Shown here piece by piece: positions 33,545-41,552 of a stretch of 64,000 nt of DNA. Location: positions 75,295-139,294 of the forward strand of contig JAYFOQ010000009.1 in assembly GCA_034932485.1 (NCBI GenBank), in the 5' to 3' direction. How positions within the stretch are numbered: position 1 is the stretch's first letter; each line of letters starts with the position of its first letter. A model generated the notes under the pieces. It was given only the letters and a program-made list of their open reading frames with translations, had not been told where the DNA came from and made no database searches. Source of the stretch: Gordonibacter sp034932485 (GTDB lineage: Bacteria; Actinomycetota; Coriobacteriia; Coriobacteriales; Eggerthellaceae). The translations under genes and the position numbers were made by a program.

Positions 33545-33751
33545 ATGAGGATACTAGGAATGGGTATTCCGGAATTACTGGTAACGGTTCCTTTCCTGCT
33601 TACCGTTGGGATCGTTGTTTTCGTCGTTGTTATGATTATGCGGCTTGTGAAGGCTGCCGAGCGAACGGCTGCGGCAACGGAGGCGATGGCGAGCAGAATG
33701 TGCAGCCAGGATGTTGCCCCTGATGGGCAAGTAAGTGACAAACACGTATAG
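33545..33751 (+). CDS. Small single-helix membrane protein
   Basis: A 68-residue predicted protein with one membrane helix (about residues 9-33) and a short polar, Ala/Glu-rich tail that is probably cytoplasmic. It lies between gapA and pgk, where no gene is normally found. The ATG at 33545 follows AGAGGGGCG; the longer reading frame before it starts at a CTT-rich region and has no support. The stop is 18 bases before pgk, whose ribosome-binding site is clear. I do not recognise a family. Its lower G+C content differs from the G+C-rich DNA on both sides, which argues it is a separate unit. Translation is likely but not certain. Confidence 0.6.
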   Translation: MRILGMGIPELLVTVPFLLTVGIVVFVVVMIMRLVKAAERTAAATEAMASRMCSQDVAPDGQVSDKHV

Positions 33752-33769
33752 TTGCGAAGGAGGGCCTTC

Positions 33770-34954
33770 ATGGCCGATATCAAAACCATCGATGCGCTTG
33801 ATGCAGCGGGGAAGCGCGTGCTGGTGCGCGTGGACTTCAACGTGCCTTTGCGCGACGGCGCCGTCGCCGACGACACGCGCATTCGCGCAGCGCTGCCTAC
33901 CATCGAGGCGCTGGTTGCCCAGGGTGCGCGCGTCATTCTCATGAGCCACCTGGGCCGTCCGGCAGGGGAGGGCTTCGAAGATGCCTTCTCGCTGCGCCCT
34001 GCCGCCCAGCATCTCTCGGGGATCCTAGGCAAGCCCGTCGTGTTCGCTACCGATACCGTGGGCGTCGATGCGCAGGCCAAGGCGGCCGCGCTGCGCGACG
34101 GCGATGTGTTGGTGGTGGAGAACCTGCGCTTCGACAAGCGCGAGAAGAAGAACGACCCTGCGTTTTGCGAAGAGCTGGCACGCCTCGGCGAGGTGTACGT
34201 GAACGACGCTTTTGGTGCCGCCCACCGCGCCCATGCCTCTACGGCAGGCGTCGCGTCGCTGCTGCCGGCGTATGCGGGTTATCTCATGCAACGCGAAGTG
34301 AACACGCTCTCTGGTATGCTGGAGAACCCGAAGCGCCCCTTCGTGGCCATTCTGGGCGGCTCGAAGGTGTCCGACAAGATCAAGGTCATCGATGCGCTTA
34401 TGGACCGGTGCGATACGCTCATCATCGGCGGCGGCATGTGCTTCACGTTCCTGTTGGCCCAAGACAAGGCCGTGGGCACGTCGCTCAAGGAAGAAGACTG
34501 GGTTTCGCGTGCGGGCGCCATGATTGAGAAAGCGGAGGCGCTCGGTGTGAAGTTGCTGCTTCCGGTGGACGTGGTCTGCGCCGACCGCTTTGCGGAAGAT
34601 GCCGATACGTTGACGGTTTCAGTTGACGAAATGCCTGATGATATGATGGGTCTTGACATCGGACCCAAGACAGCGCAGCTTTACGCCGATGCGGTCGCTG
34701 AGGCAGGTACCGTGTTTTGGAATGGCCCTATGGGCGTGTTTGAGATGACGGCATTTGAGGCTGGTACGAAGGCGGTGGCCGATGCGGTAGCCAACAATGC
34801 GGAGGCTGATACGATTATCGGTGGTGGCGATAGCGTTGCTGCGGTGAATAAGTTTGATCTGGCGGATAAGATGACATTCATCTCGACTGGCGGTGGCGCT
34901 TCGATGGAGTTGGTGCAGGGCGAGACTCTTCCCGGTGTGGAAGCTCTTAGGTAG
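33770..34954 (+). CDS. pgk: Phosphoglycerate kinase
   Basis: Transfers phosphate from 1,3-bisphosphoglycerate to ADP in glycolysis. The 394-residue protein has the substrate-binding RVDFNVPL near residue 20, MSHLGRP near 57, ENLRFDKREKKND, FGAAHRAHAST near 157, LGGSKVSDKI near 197, the ATP-binding FWNGPMGVFE near 315 and GGGDSVAA near 348. AAGGAGGG precedes the ATG at 33770. Composition is uneven: the 60 bases at 33841-33900 contain 44 G or C while those at 34801-34860 contain 30, and codons in the first two thirds favour C or G at the third position. The rest matches the neighbourhood. The protein itself is full length and intact. Confidence 0.96.
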   Translation: MADIKTIDALDAAGKRVLVRVDFNVPLRDGAVADDTRIRAALPTIEALVAQGARVILMSHLGRPAGEGFEDAFSLRPAAQHLSGILGKPVVFATDTVGVDAQAKAAALRDGDVLVVENLRFDKREKKNDPAFCEELARLGEVYVNDAFGAAHRAHASTAGVASLLPAYAGYLMQREVNTLSGMLENPKRPFVAILGGSKVSDKIKVIDALMDRCDTLIIGGGMCFTFLLAQDKAVGTSLKEEDWVSRAGAMIEKAEALGVKLLLPVDVVCADRFAEDADTLTVSVDEMPDDMMGLDIGPKTAQLYADAVAEAGTVFWNGPMGVFEMTAFEAGTKAVADAVANNAEADTIIGGGDSVAAVNKFDLADKMTFISTGGGASMELVQGETLPGVEALR

Positions 34955-34970
34955 AAAGGAAGTACCACGT

Positions 34971-35741
34971 ATGGCACGTAAGCCTATGATGGCGGGTAAC
35001 TGGAAGATGAATAATACGGTCGGAGAGGCCGTGGTGCTGACGCAGGAGATTTCAAACCAGTATGAGAAAGAGTGGCCGGAAGACGTTGACATTGTTATCT
35101 GTCCTCCTTTCATTGACCTGAAGCCTGCAAAAACAGTGCTGGATTTTGACAAGACAAAAATTGCTGTTGGTGCACAGAATGTGTACTGGGAGCCATCGGG
35201 TGCGTTCACTGGTGAAATATCGGTGCCCATGATTAGCGAAATTGGTTGCGCTTGTTCCATTGTTGGTCATTCTGAGCGTCGTGAGTTGTTTGGTGAAACA
35301 AACGAAGATGTAAACAAGAAGGTGAAAGCGCTTGTAGCAGCAGACCTCTACGCTATTGTGTGTGTGGGAGAATCGCTGGCTGTAAGGGAAGATGGCACCA
35401 CCGATGAGTATGTGACGGCGCAGGTGCGTGCGGCGTTTGCTGGCGTTGATGCTCGTGAAGCTGCTGCATGTGTTGTGGCGTATGAACCAATCTGGGCCAT
35501 TGGTACGGGCCGTACGGCTACACCAGAACAGGCTGAAGCTGTATGCGCGGCTATCCGCGCCACGCTTTCCGAGATGTATGGCGAGGAAGTTGCTGAGGGC
35601 ATGCGCGTGCTGTATGGCGGCTCCATGAACCCGGGTAACGTGAATGATCTTATGGCTCAACCGAACGTGGATGGCGGCCTTGTTGGTGGAGCTTCGCTGA
35701 AGTCTGCTTCCTTCGTTCAGCTTATTGAGGCTTGCCTTTAG
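34971..35741 (+). CDS. tpiA: Triosephosphate isomerase
   Basis: Interconverts dihydroxyacetone phosphate and glyceraldehyde-3-phosphate. The 256-residue protein has the Lys motif GNWKMN near residue 8, the catalytic His in VGHSERRELFGE near 97, the catalytic Glu in AYEPIWAIGTGRTA near 171, and the phosphate loop LYGGSMNPGN near 216. AGAAAGGAAG precedes the ATG at 34971, 16 bases behind pgk, so the two are co-transcribed. A hairpin-rich gap of about 215 bases follows before gpmI. Confidence 0.97.
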   Translation: MARKPMMAGNWKMNNTVGEAVVLTQEISNQYEKEWPEDVDIVICPPFIDLKPAKTVLDFDKTKIAVGAQNVYWEPSGAFTGEISVPMISEIGCACSIVGHSERRELFGETNEDVNKKVKALVAADLYAIVCVGESLAVREDGTTDEYVTAQVRAAFAGVDAREAAACVVAYEPIWAIGTGRTATPEQAEAVCAAIRATLSEMYGEEVAEGMRVLYGGSMNPGNVNDLMAQPNVDGGLVGGASLKSASFVQLIEACL

Positions 35742-35790
35742 TGTATCTTTTATCCAGGCGGTGTCGGTAGGCCGTCTTGTGTCCCAACTT

Positions 35791-35826
35791 ACTTTCAGTG
35801 CTATTTTATGAGAGAGCACTGAAAGT
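35791..35826 (+). terminator. 12-bp inverted repeat after tpiA
   Basis: ACTTTCAGTGCT and AGCACTGAAAGT flank 12 bases of AT-rich loop and are followed by TTCTG. It may end or attenuate the pgk-tpiA message before gpmI. Confidence 0.45.
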
Positions 35827-35855
35827 TTCTGAGTGGCACGAACGGGTAAAAGGGA

Positions 35856-35888
35856 GAATGCCGGCAACTATTATGGTCGTCGGCATTC
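35856..35888 (+). repeat. Inverted repeat in the gpmI leader
   Basis: GAATGCCG at 35856-35863 and CGGCATTC at 35881-35888 form an 8-bp stem with a 17-base loop, about 70 bases before the gpmI start. The role is unknown. Confidence 0.35.
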
Positions 35889-35957
35889 GCACCAATGCAG
35901 TTATTTAATTTTGGGGAGCTTGATGCAAGCCCCCTTTGTCTTGAGCGGAGTAATTAC

Positions 35958-37529
35958 GTGAGCGCAGTTGAAGGACACTCCTCCAAACGTGATAATCTGA
36001 GGTTGCCGGCATGTCTTATTATCATGGATGGTTTTGGCCTATCGGATCCTGGACCTAGCAATGCAATCTCGCAGGCGCATACGCCACATCTTGACGAGGT
36101 GTTTGCTTCTTGCTCAACCATGCAACTTGCTGCTTCTGGCGAGGCCGTGGGTCTTCCTGAAGGCCAGATGGGCAACTCTGAAGTGGGGCACCTAAACATC
36201 GGTGCTGGTCGCGTTGTATACCAAGAACTTACGCGCATCAACCGCGCGTGTGCTGATGGGTCGTTTGCGGCCAATCCTACCCTGAATGCGGCTTTTTCAG
36301 CGGCGACTCAACCGGGGGCTGCGCTGCATCTTATGGGATTACTTTCTGACGGGGGCGTACATTCCACCAAAGAGCATTTGTATGCTCTGATGCATGCCGC
36401 GAAGGCGGCAGGCGTGAGGCACATAGTGGTACATTGCTTCATGGATGGTCGTGATGTCTCGCCAAAGAGCGGTGCGGGTTATCTCCTTGAACTTGAAGCG
36501 GTGGCTTCAGACCTGACGTGTGACGACTGTTTGGCGCAAATTGGCAGCATGGCGGGTCGCTATTATGCTATGGATCGCGATAATCGCTGGGATCGTGTAG
36601 AGCGGGCGTGGCATGCGCTTGCGTTGGCTGAGCCCTTTACTGAGGCGTCGCCCGATCAAATTATTTCTGCCTCGTATGATGCCGGTATAACCGATGAGTT
36701 TGTGGAGCCGGTTGCTTTCTCGGCGCGCGGCATGCGTAACGGAGATGCGGCTGTATTCTTTAACTTCCGTCCCGATCGGGCTCGTGAGATTACTCGCGCT
36801 CTCGTTGATTCGTCGTTTACCGGCTTTGAGCGACCATCTTTTCCTCGGGTGCAATTTGTGTGTCTGACGGAATATGATCCGGAAATACCTGCTGCAGTAG
36901 CTTACGCTAAGGAATTTCCTGCTCATGTGCTGGCTGATGTACTGGCAGACGCTGGGCTTTCTCAATATCATATTGCCGAGACCGAGAAGTACGCCCATGT
37001 GACATTTTTCCTTAATGGTGGTGTAGAGGAACCTAAAGTGGGGGAGCGTCGCGTGTTGGTGCCTAGTCCGAAGGTGGCTACCTACGACCTTCAGCCCGAG
37101 ATGAGTGAGCCCGAGGTGGCTTCTACGCTCGCTAATGCGATTGACGCCGGCGAGTCTGACGTGTATTTGGTAAACTTCGCCAACTGCGATATGGTGGGGC
37201 ATACCGGTTCTGTTCCGGCTGCTGTAGCCGCCGTTGAAGCAGTGGATGCAGGAGTTGGTCAGGTTTTGGCGGCGCTTAAGCGTCGTAGGGGTTGCGCACT
37301 TATTACTGCCGACCATGGTAATGCTGATAAGATGCTTGCGGAGGACGGTTCTCCTTTCACGGCGCACACGACTGCACTGGTGCCCTTGGCATTGGTGGAT
37401 TATACGGGCAATGGATTTATCCTGAACGGTTGCCAGGGGTCGCTCTGCGACCTTGCACCAACTCTTCTTGCGATGATAGGTCTTGAGGCCCCCGTCGAGA
37501 TGGATGGCCATAGCTTGTTGGTAGATTGA
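35958..37529 (+). CDS. gpmI: 2,3-bisphosphoglycerate-independent phosphoglycerate mutase
   Basis: Interconverts 3- and 2-phosphoglycerate using two manganese ions. The 523-residue alkaline-phosphatase-superfamily protein has the metal-binding ACLIIMDGFGLSD near residue 19, the catalytic Ser in MGNSEVGHLNIGAGR near 70, HCFMDGRDVSP near 156, NFRPDRAREI near 270, NFANCDMVGHTG near 406 and TADHGNADKM near 446 with the C-terminal HTTALVP. GTG at 35958 follows GGAG and gives the family length; a further ATG at 35895 would add 21 unsupported residues. Insertion of gpmI between tpi and secG is a lineage feature. Confidence 0.94.
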   Translation: MSAVEGHSSKRDNLRLPACLIIMDGFGLSDPGPSNAISQAHTPHLDEVFASCSTMQLAASGEAVGLPEGQMGNSEVGHLNIGAGRVVYQELTRINRACADGSFAANPTLNAAFSAATQPGAALHLMGLLSDGGVHSTKEHLYALMHAAKAAGVRHIVVHCFMDGRDVSPKSGAGYLLELEAVASDLTCDDCLAQIGSMAGRYYAMDRDNRWDRVERAWHALALAEPFTEASPDQIISASYDAGITDEFVEPVAFSARGMRNGDAAVFFNFRPDRAREITRALVDSSFTGFERPSFPRVQFVCLTEYDPEIPAAVAYAKEFPAHVLADVLADAGLSQYHIAETEKYAHVTFFLNGGVEEPKVGERRVLVPSPKVATYDLQPEMSEPEVASTLANAIDAGESDVYLVNFANCDMVGHTGSVPAAVAAVEAVDAGVGQVLAALKRRRGCALITADHGNADKMLAEDGSPFTAHTTALVPLALVDYTGNGFILNGCQGSLCDLAPTLLAMIGLEAPVEMDGHSLLVD

Positions 37530-37616
37530 TTCCCCCGCTTGCCACGTCGGGTGAAGTTCGGGTATACTTCATGTTTCGTGTAGACTATTGTTTTCTATGG
37601 AAAGTAGAGAGATATC

Positions 37617-37871
37617 TTGAACCCGCTCCTTATTATTATGCTTATCCTGCTCGTCGTTTCGGGCCTAGGACTTATTGTCTTCATTCTGCTGCATTCCGGC
37701 AAGGGTACCGGTATTTCCGATATGATTGCTAGTTCGGTGTATTCCACGCAGACTGGTACAAGTATTGTCGAAAAGAACCTCGATCGCATCACTATTGTTT
37801 TTGCCGCCGTGTTCTTGTTGTCGCTTATTGCGCTTATGTTTGTCTACCCCCAGGGCACGATTGTAAAATAG
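37617..37871 (+). CDS. secG: Preprotein translocase subunit SecG
   Basis: An 84-residue inner-membrane protein that stimulates SecYEG-mediated export. Two hydrophobic helices (about residues 4-24 and 59-77) enclose the conserved cytoplasmic loop with ILLHSGKGTGISDMI near residue 23 and TGTSIVEKNLDRIT near 46. The TTG at 37617 is the only sensible start, with a weak AGAGAG before it. It is the usual last gene of the gap-pgk-tpi-secG cluster in actinobacteria. Confidence 0.92.
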   Translation: MNPLLIIMLILLVVSGLGLIVFILLHSGKGTGISDMIASSVYSTQTGTSIVEKNLDRITIVFAAVFLLSLIALMFVYPQGTIVK

Positions 37872-37885
37872 CTTAAATTAGCTCT

Positions 37886-37914
37886 TCACAAGCTGAAGGC
37901 ATTCGGGTAGAATA
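37886..37914 (+). promoter_or_regulatory. Promoter of tRNA-Leu
   Basis: TTCACA at 37886-37891 and TAGAAT at 37909-37914 are 17 bases apart and point to the tRNA gene that begins at 37943. Confidence 0.6.
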
Positions 37915-37942
37915 ACCAGCGTTGCTTTTTAAGGCAGCAAAC

Positions 37943-38028
37943 GTCGGAGTGGTGGAACGGCAGACACGCTAGCTTGAGGTGCTAGTGCTCGCAAGGGTAT
38001 GCGGGTTCAAATCCCGCCTCCGACACCA
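37943..38028 (+). tRNA. tRNA-Leu (anticodon GAG)
   Basis: The acceptor arms GTCGGAG and CTCCGAC pair, the anticodon stem is CTAGC/GCTAG with the loop TTGAGGT (anticodon GAG), a long variable arm is present as expected for leucine, and the T arm reads GCGGGTTCAAATCCCGC. The CCA end is encoded. Confidence 0.95.
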
Positions 38029-38100
38029 GTAAAGCTAGAAGGGAGAGCCCGAGTGGCTCTCTCTTTGTATTTATGGGCGTTTTTAGAGAAGGTGATAGGT

Positions 38101-39006
38101 ATGCCAAAGGCCCTTGCTACTAAGAGTGCGGTATCGCAACGTATGCGTGGGATTCGACGTGTACTATGGATTATTCTTTTTCTAAATCTTGCGGTTGCAG
38201 CGGCGAAGTACTTCTATGGTCTAGCCACAGGGTCGGCTTCTATGCAGGCAGATGGCATTCACTCGGTATTTGATTCGGCGGGCAATGTCGTAGGCTTAGT
38301 GGGCATTGCATTGGCTTCGCGACCGGCCGACGAGGGCCATCCTTACGGGCATGCCAAGTTTGAGACGTATGCCAGTCTTGTTATCGGCGTGCTGCTTTTA
38401 TTTGCGGCCTTTGAAGTAGGATCGAGCGCTGTTACTAAGCTCTCGTCGGGCAATTATACCGCTGAGGTGGGTCCTCTATCGTTTGTGGTCATGATTGCTA
38501 CCCTTGTGGTAAATCTGGGTGTTACCACGTACGAGAGGCGCTGTGCTAAGCGCCTAAAGAGCGAAGTGTTGGCCGCTGATGCCAACCACACGTTGTCTGA
38601 TGCGCTGGTTTCGATCGGTGTTATTGTTGGCCTTGCTGCTGTAGCATTGGGTTTTCCTATGGCAGATCCAATTATGGCGCTGGTTGTAACGATAGCCATC
38701 CTATTCACCGCTTACGACGTGTTTAAGCATGCATTGGCAACCCTCTCGGATCGCGCTCGTATTCCCGAGGAGGAGGTGCGTGAGGCGGTGTGTAGGGTTG
38801 AAGGGGTGCGCGGTGCGCATCAGGTGCGCACTCGGGGGACAGAGGGAGAGGTGTATGTTGACCTGCACGTGCTAGTTGCTTCCAATATGACTGTTGGAGA
38901 GGCTCATCATCTCGCTGATGAGGTAGAGCATGCGGTAGAGAAGAGTTTTCCTAACGTCATTGAGACTCTTGTGCATATTGAGCCAGATGACGAGCATCAA
39001 GATTAA
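38101..39006 (+). CDS. Cation diffusion facilitator (CDF) metal exporter
   Basis: A 301-residue membrane transporter that exports Zn, Fe, Mn or a similar divalent metal in exchange for protons; the exact metal cannot be told. Six helices lie in the first 210 residues. The metal site is visible as DGIHSVFDSAGN near residue 45 and DANHTLSDALVSIGV near 160, and the loop HPYGHAKFE near 80 is typical of the FieF/YiiP group. The cytoplasmic C-terminal domain (about 215-301) has VEGVRGAHQVRTR and YVDLHVLV. The ATG at 38101 follows AGAAGGTGATAGG; the frame runs into the tRNA upstream, so longer starts are excluded. Confidence 0.92.
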   Translation: MPKALATKSAVSQRMRGIRRVLWIILFLNLAVAAAKYFYGLATGSASMQADGIHSVFDSAGNVVGLVGIALASRPADEGHPYGHAKFETYASLVIGVLLLFAAFEVGSSAVTKLSSGNYTAEVGPLSFVVMIATLVVNLGVTTYERRCAKRLKSEVLAADANHTLSDALVSIGVIVGLAAVALGFPMADPIMALVVTIAILFTAYDVFKHALATLSDRARIPEEEVREAVCRVEGVRGAHQVRTRGTEGEVYVDLHVLVASNMTVGEAHHLADEVEHAVEKSFPNVIETLVHIEPDDEHQD

Positions 39007-39052
39007 CCCACAGCTCTCGGGTTTAAGTAGCGACTATCAGGCTTAAGAAAAA

Positions 39053-39077
39053 ACCGCCCGAACAATGTTCGGGCGGT
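39053..39077. terminator. Bidirectional terminator between the CDF gene and the tRNA cluster
   Basis: ACCGCCCGAAC and GTTCGGGCGGT pair around AAT. On the plus strand the stem is followed by TAATTTTA; on the minus strand it is followed by six T. It should end the CDF message and the minus-strand tRNA transcript. Confidence 0.8.
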
Positions 39078-39086
39078 GTAATTTTA

Positions 39087-39162
<76 letters not shown>

Positions 39163-39219
39163 ATAAAACAATAAAGCTTGGTCAATCTTGCATCATCCGT
39201 CTTTACGAAAAAGACGATA

Positions 39220-39293
39220 TGGAGGCGACGCCCGGATTCGAACCGGGGGTAAAGGCTTTGCAGGCCTCTGCCTTACCACTTGGCCACGTCGCC
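39220..39293 (-). tRNA. tRNA-Cys (anticodon GCA)
   Basis: On the minus strand the acceptor is GGCGACG/CGTCGCC, the anticodon loop CTGCAAA gives GCA, and the T arm is CCCGGTTCGAATCCGGG. CCA is encoded. It lies between the two tRNA-Gly copies. Confidence 0.93.
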
Positions 39294-39316
39294 ATTCCGG
39301 CGTTGTCGTCATGAAA

Positions 39317-39349
39317 AGGCCGGTCAAAACTTATGAGTATGACCGGCCT
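39317..39349 (-). terminator. Hairpin between tRNA-Gly copy 2 and tRNA-Cys
   Basis: AGGCCGGTCA and TGACCGGCCT are complementary. On the minus strand the stem ends in CCTTTTC, as in a weak terminator or a processing hairpin inside the tRNA transcript. Confidence 0.5.
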
Positions 39350-39360
39350 GTTAGTGACGA

Positions 39361-39436
<76 letters not shown>

Positions 39437-39449
39437 ATCGCGAGGAGAT

Positions 39450-39478
39450 ATATTACTGGAATATCAAAGACTACGCAA
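39450..39478 (-). promoter_or_regulatory. Promoter of the tRNA Gly-Cys-Gly cluster
   Basis: On the minus strand TTGCGT (39478-39473) and TAATAT (39455-39450) are separated by 17 bases and lie about 14 bases before the first tRNA. The 39479-39672 interval beyond holds only AT-rich DNA that may carry the promoter of the divergent response-regulator gene. Confidence 0.7.
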
Positions 39479-39672
39479 GCCCTTATTTAAAAAATAATGA
39501 TATCTCATGTTCAAAAGGGTTTTACCGTACGCTGTTTTAAGTATTGGTATGCTTGTGCGTGTTTAACGATGCGATGGGGGCCTTCGATACCGTACACCTT
39601 TAGATAGTATCAGAAGTTGTTAGAATGCCAGATGTATCAAAAGTAGGTAATCGAGCAGAGGACGGCGTAGTA

Positions 39673-40344
39673 ATGCAGAGGCTTCTGATTGTAGAAGACG
39701 ACAAGCAGATTCGTGATGAGTTGAAGATTCTGCTTCAGCGTAATGGCTATGAGGTATTGGTGCTGGAAAGTTTTGAAAACGTGGTTGATGACTTGCTCGC
39801 CCTTGCCCCTAATCTCGTACTTCTTGATTTGAATCTTCCCGGTGTCGACGGTCATTTTATATGTCGTGAGTTGCGATTGGTATCAAGTATTCCCCTAATC
39901 GTAGTAACCAGTCGTGATACCGATATGGATGAGCTGCTTTCCATGAACTTTGGTGCAGACGATTTCGTCGCCAAGCCCTATAACGCACAAGTGCTCCTAG
40001 CGCATATAGCATCCGTGCTTAAGCGCGCGTATGGCGATCAAGCTGCGGTAAATCAGATTTCTTATCGCGGCTTGGTTTTAGACCAGGCTCGATGTGAGGC
40101 TGTTTTTGAAGGACAGGCTGCAGAACTTACTAAAAATGAACTACGTATCTTGGGTGTATTGCTACGTAATGCAGGTGCCGTAGTGACGCGACAACGCATC
40201 CAAGAGGAACTGTGGCAGTCTGACGAATTTGTTGACGATAATACTCTTACGGTGAATATCAGCTATCTGAGGCAAACGCTTGATGGCATTGGTGCACGCG
40301 GTTTTATTCAGACTAGACGCGGCATCGGATATGTGATCGATTAA
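39673..40344 (+). CDS. OmpR/PhoB-type response regulator of Bce-like module 2
   Basis: A 224-residue paralogue of the regulator at 5707. The receiver (about residues 1-115) has VEDDKQIRDEL, the phospho-acceptor Asp in VLLDLNLPGVDGHF, and Lys in VAKPYNAQ. The winged-helix domain (about 125-224) has LTKNELRILGVLL, ELWQSDEFVDDNTLTVNISYLR and TRRGIGYV, almost superimposable on module 1. The ATG at 39673 begins the domain directly; a further ATG at 39625 would add 16 residues and lacks a better ribosome-binding site. The stop is 1 base before the kinase start. Confidence 0.92.
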   Translation: MQRLLIVEDDKQIRDELKILLQRNGYEVLVLESFENVVDDLLALAPNLVLLDLNLPGVDGHFICRELRLVSSIPLIVVTSRDTDMDELLSMNFGADDFVAKPYNAQVLLAHIASVLKRAYGDQAAVNQISYRGLVLDQARCEAVFEGQAAELTKNELRILGVLLRNAGAVVTRQRIQEELWQSDEFVDDNTLTVNISYLRQTLDGIGARGFIQTRRGIGYVID

Positions 40345-40345
40345 C

Positions 40346-41413
40346 ATGAGTATTAAAAACTATCTCAAAGACAAAGCGCTGCCACTTACTGTTTGGCTTT
40401 TTTTCGTAATGGGCGTACTGGTTGTTTTGTATGCTTTCGCGCTTGACGAAGGAGCCATAGGTTTCGTAGCTGCGCTTCTTGTTACCGGGATGCTGCTGGT
40501 ACTTGCTCTAGACTACCTTCGTCGTCGTAGTTTTTATACTACGGTTGCTCGCACATTGAATCAGCTTGATGATGCGTATTTGATAGTTGAACTGCTTGAG
40601 CGCCCTGGCTTTGTGGAAGGCGATGCGCTCTATGATACTCTCGTTCAAGCCACAAAAGCCATGAATGACAAAATAGGGGAGTACCGCTTGGCTTCTGAGG
40701 AATACCGCGAATATGTAGAGACCTGGATTCATGAAGTAAAGACTCCCATTGCTGCCGCTCATCTCATTGCGGAAAACCACAACGATCCTGCTGCGGAATT
40801 GATGGATGATGAGGTAAACCGCATCGAAGGCTATGTGGAGCAGGCCCTGTTCTATTCCCGTAGCGCAACGGTGGAGAAAGACTTTTCCATAAAGCAAGAA
40901 AATTTAGGATCATTAGTTCGTGAGGCGCTTCGCCGCAACGCTCGTACGCTTATTGCGGCGGGACTTACACCGAAATTAGGCGATCTTGACGTGGTGGTGC
41001 TTGCCGACGCAAAGTGGGTTGTATTCGTATTGGGGCAGATCATGGGAAATGCCGCTAAGTATTGCAAACCAATAAGCGGCGAGCGGCAATACGAGAGGCA
41101 GCGTGATGAGTTGCTTATATCGGTGAAACAGAAAGATGTCGGGTTGAGCAGTGTACATGTGGTGCTTACGATAAGTGATAGTGGCGTAGGCATGCCCGCT
41201 TCTGATGTTCCTCGTGCGTTTGATAAGGGTTTCACGGGCGAAAACGGTCGGGCTTTCGCTAAATCTACGGGTATTGGGTTGTATCTTTGCCGTCAGTTGT
41301 GCGCAAAAATGGGGCTAGAGATATCCCTTGCCTCAACACAGGGAGAGGGGACCTGCGTGAGTTTGACGTTCCCGCAAAATAGAATGTATTTCATTGATGA
41401 AAAAATTTCCTAA
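40346..41413 (+). CDS. BceS-like intramembrane-sensing histidine kinase, module 2
   Basis: A 355-residue kinase with two membrane helices (about residues 13-32 and 37-54), a very short external loop, the phospho-acceptor His in ETWIHEVKTPIAAAH near residue 131, and an ATPase domain with GQIMGNAAKYCK, ISDSGVGMP and TGIGLYLCRQLC. It is paralogous to the kinase at 6375 over its whole length, with an extra loop of about 10 residues (PISGERQYERQRD) in the ATPase domain. Its signal should come from the neighbouring ABC permease. Confidence 0.92.
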   Translation: MSIKNYLKDKALPLTVWLFFVMGVLVVLYAFALDEGAIGFVAALLVTGMLLVLALDYLRRRSFYTTVARTLNQLDDAYLIVELLERPGFVEGDALYDTLVQATKAMNDKIGEYRLASEEYREYVETWIHEVKTPIAAAHLIAENHNDPAAELMDDEVNRIEGYVEQALFYSRSATVEKDFSIKQENLGSLVREALRRNARTLIAAGLTPKLGDLDVVVLADAKWVVFVLGQIMGNAAKYCKPISGERQYERQRDELLISVKQKDVGLSSVHVVLTISDSGVGMPASDVPRAFDKGFTGENGRAFAKSTGIGLYLCRQLCAKMGLEISLASTQGEGTCVSLTFPQNRMYFIDEKIS

Positions 41414-41456
41414 CCTTATGAAATCATAAGGTTTCTCTAAGGCTTATCGATGGTGC
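41414..41456 (+). promoter_or_regulatory. Conserved dyad block upstream of ABC genes, module 2
   Basis: The perfect dyad CCTTATGAAATCATAAGG at 41414-41431 and the following TTTCTCTAAGG and TCGATGG align base for base with the block at 7485-7527. A second short dyad (TAAGGCTTA) follows. It lies about 120 bases before the ATPase ATG, so a promoter and operator of the module regulator is a reasonable reading. Confidence 0.55.
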
Positions 41457-41552
41457 AGAAGTAGTCATGAAGTCATAGTAGTCTCATGCGCAAAAGCAGT
41501 CGCGTCTTGGCCGGACGCGCATGTGAGATTTGAGAGACGAAAGGCATTGCAT

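Noticed and set aside
35052..35867. Minus-strand frame of 271 codons over tpiA.
   Set aside because: Same reasoning: it is a shadow of a well-supported gene.
36507..37511. Minus-strand frame of 334 codons within gpmI.
   Set aside because: It is antisense to gpmI, whose motifs are intact, and the translation has no family features.
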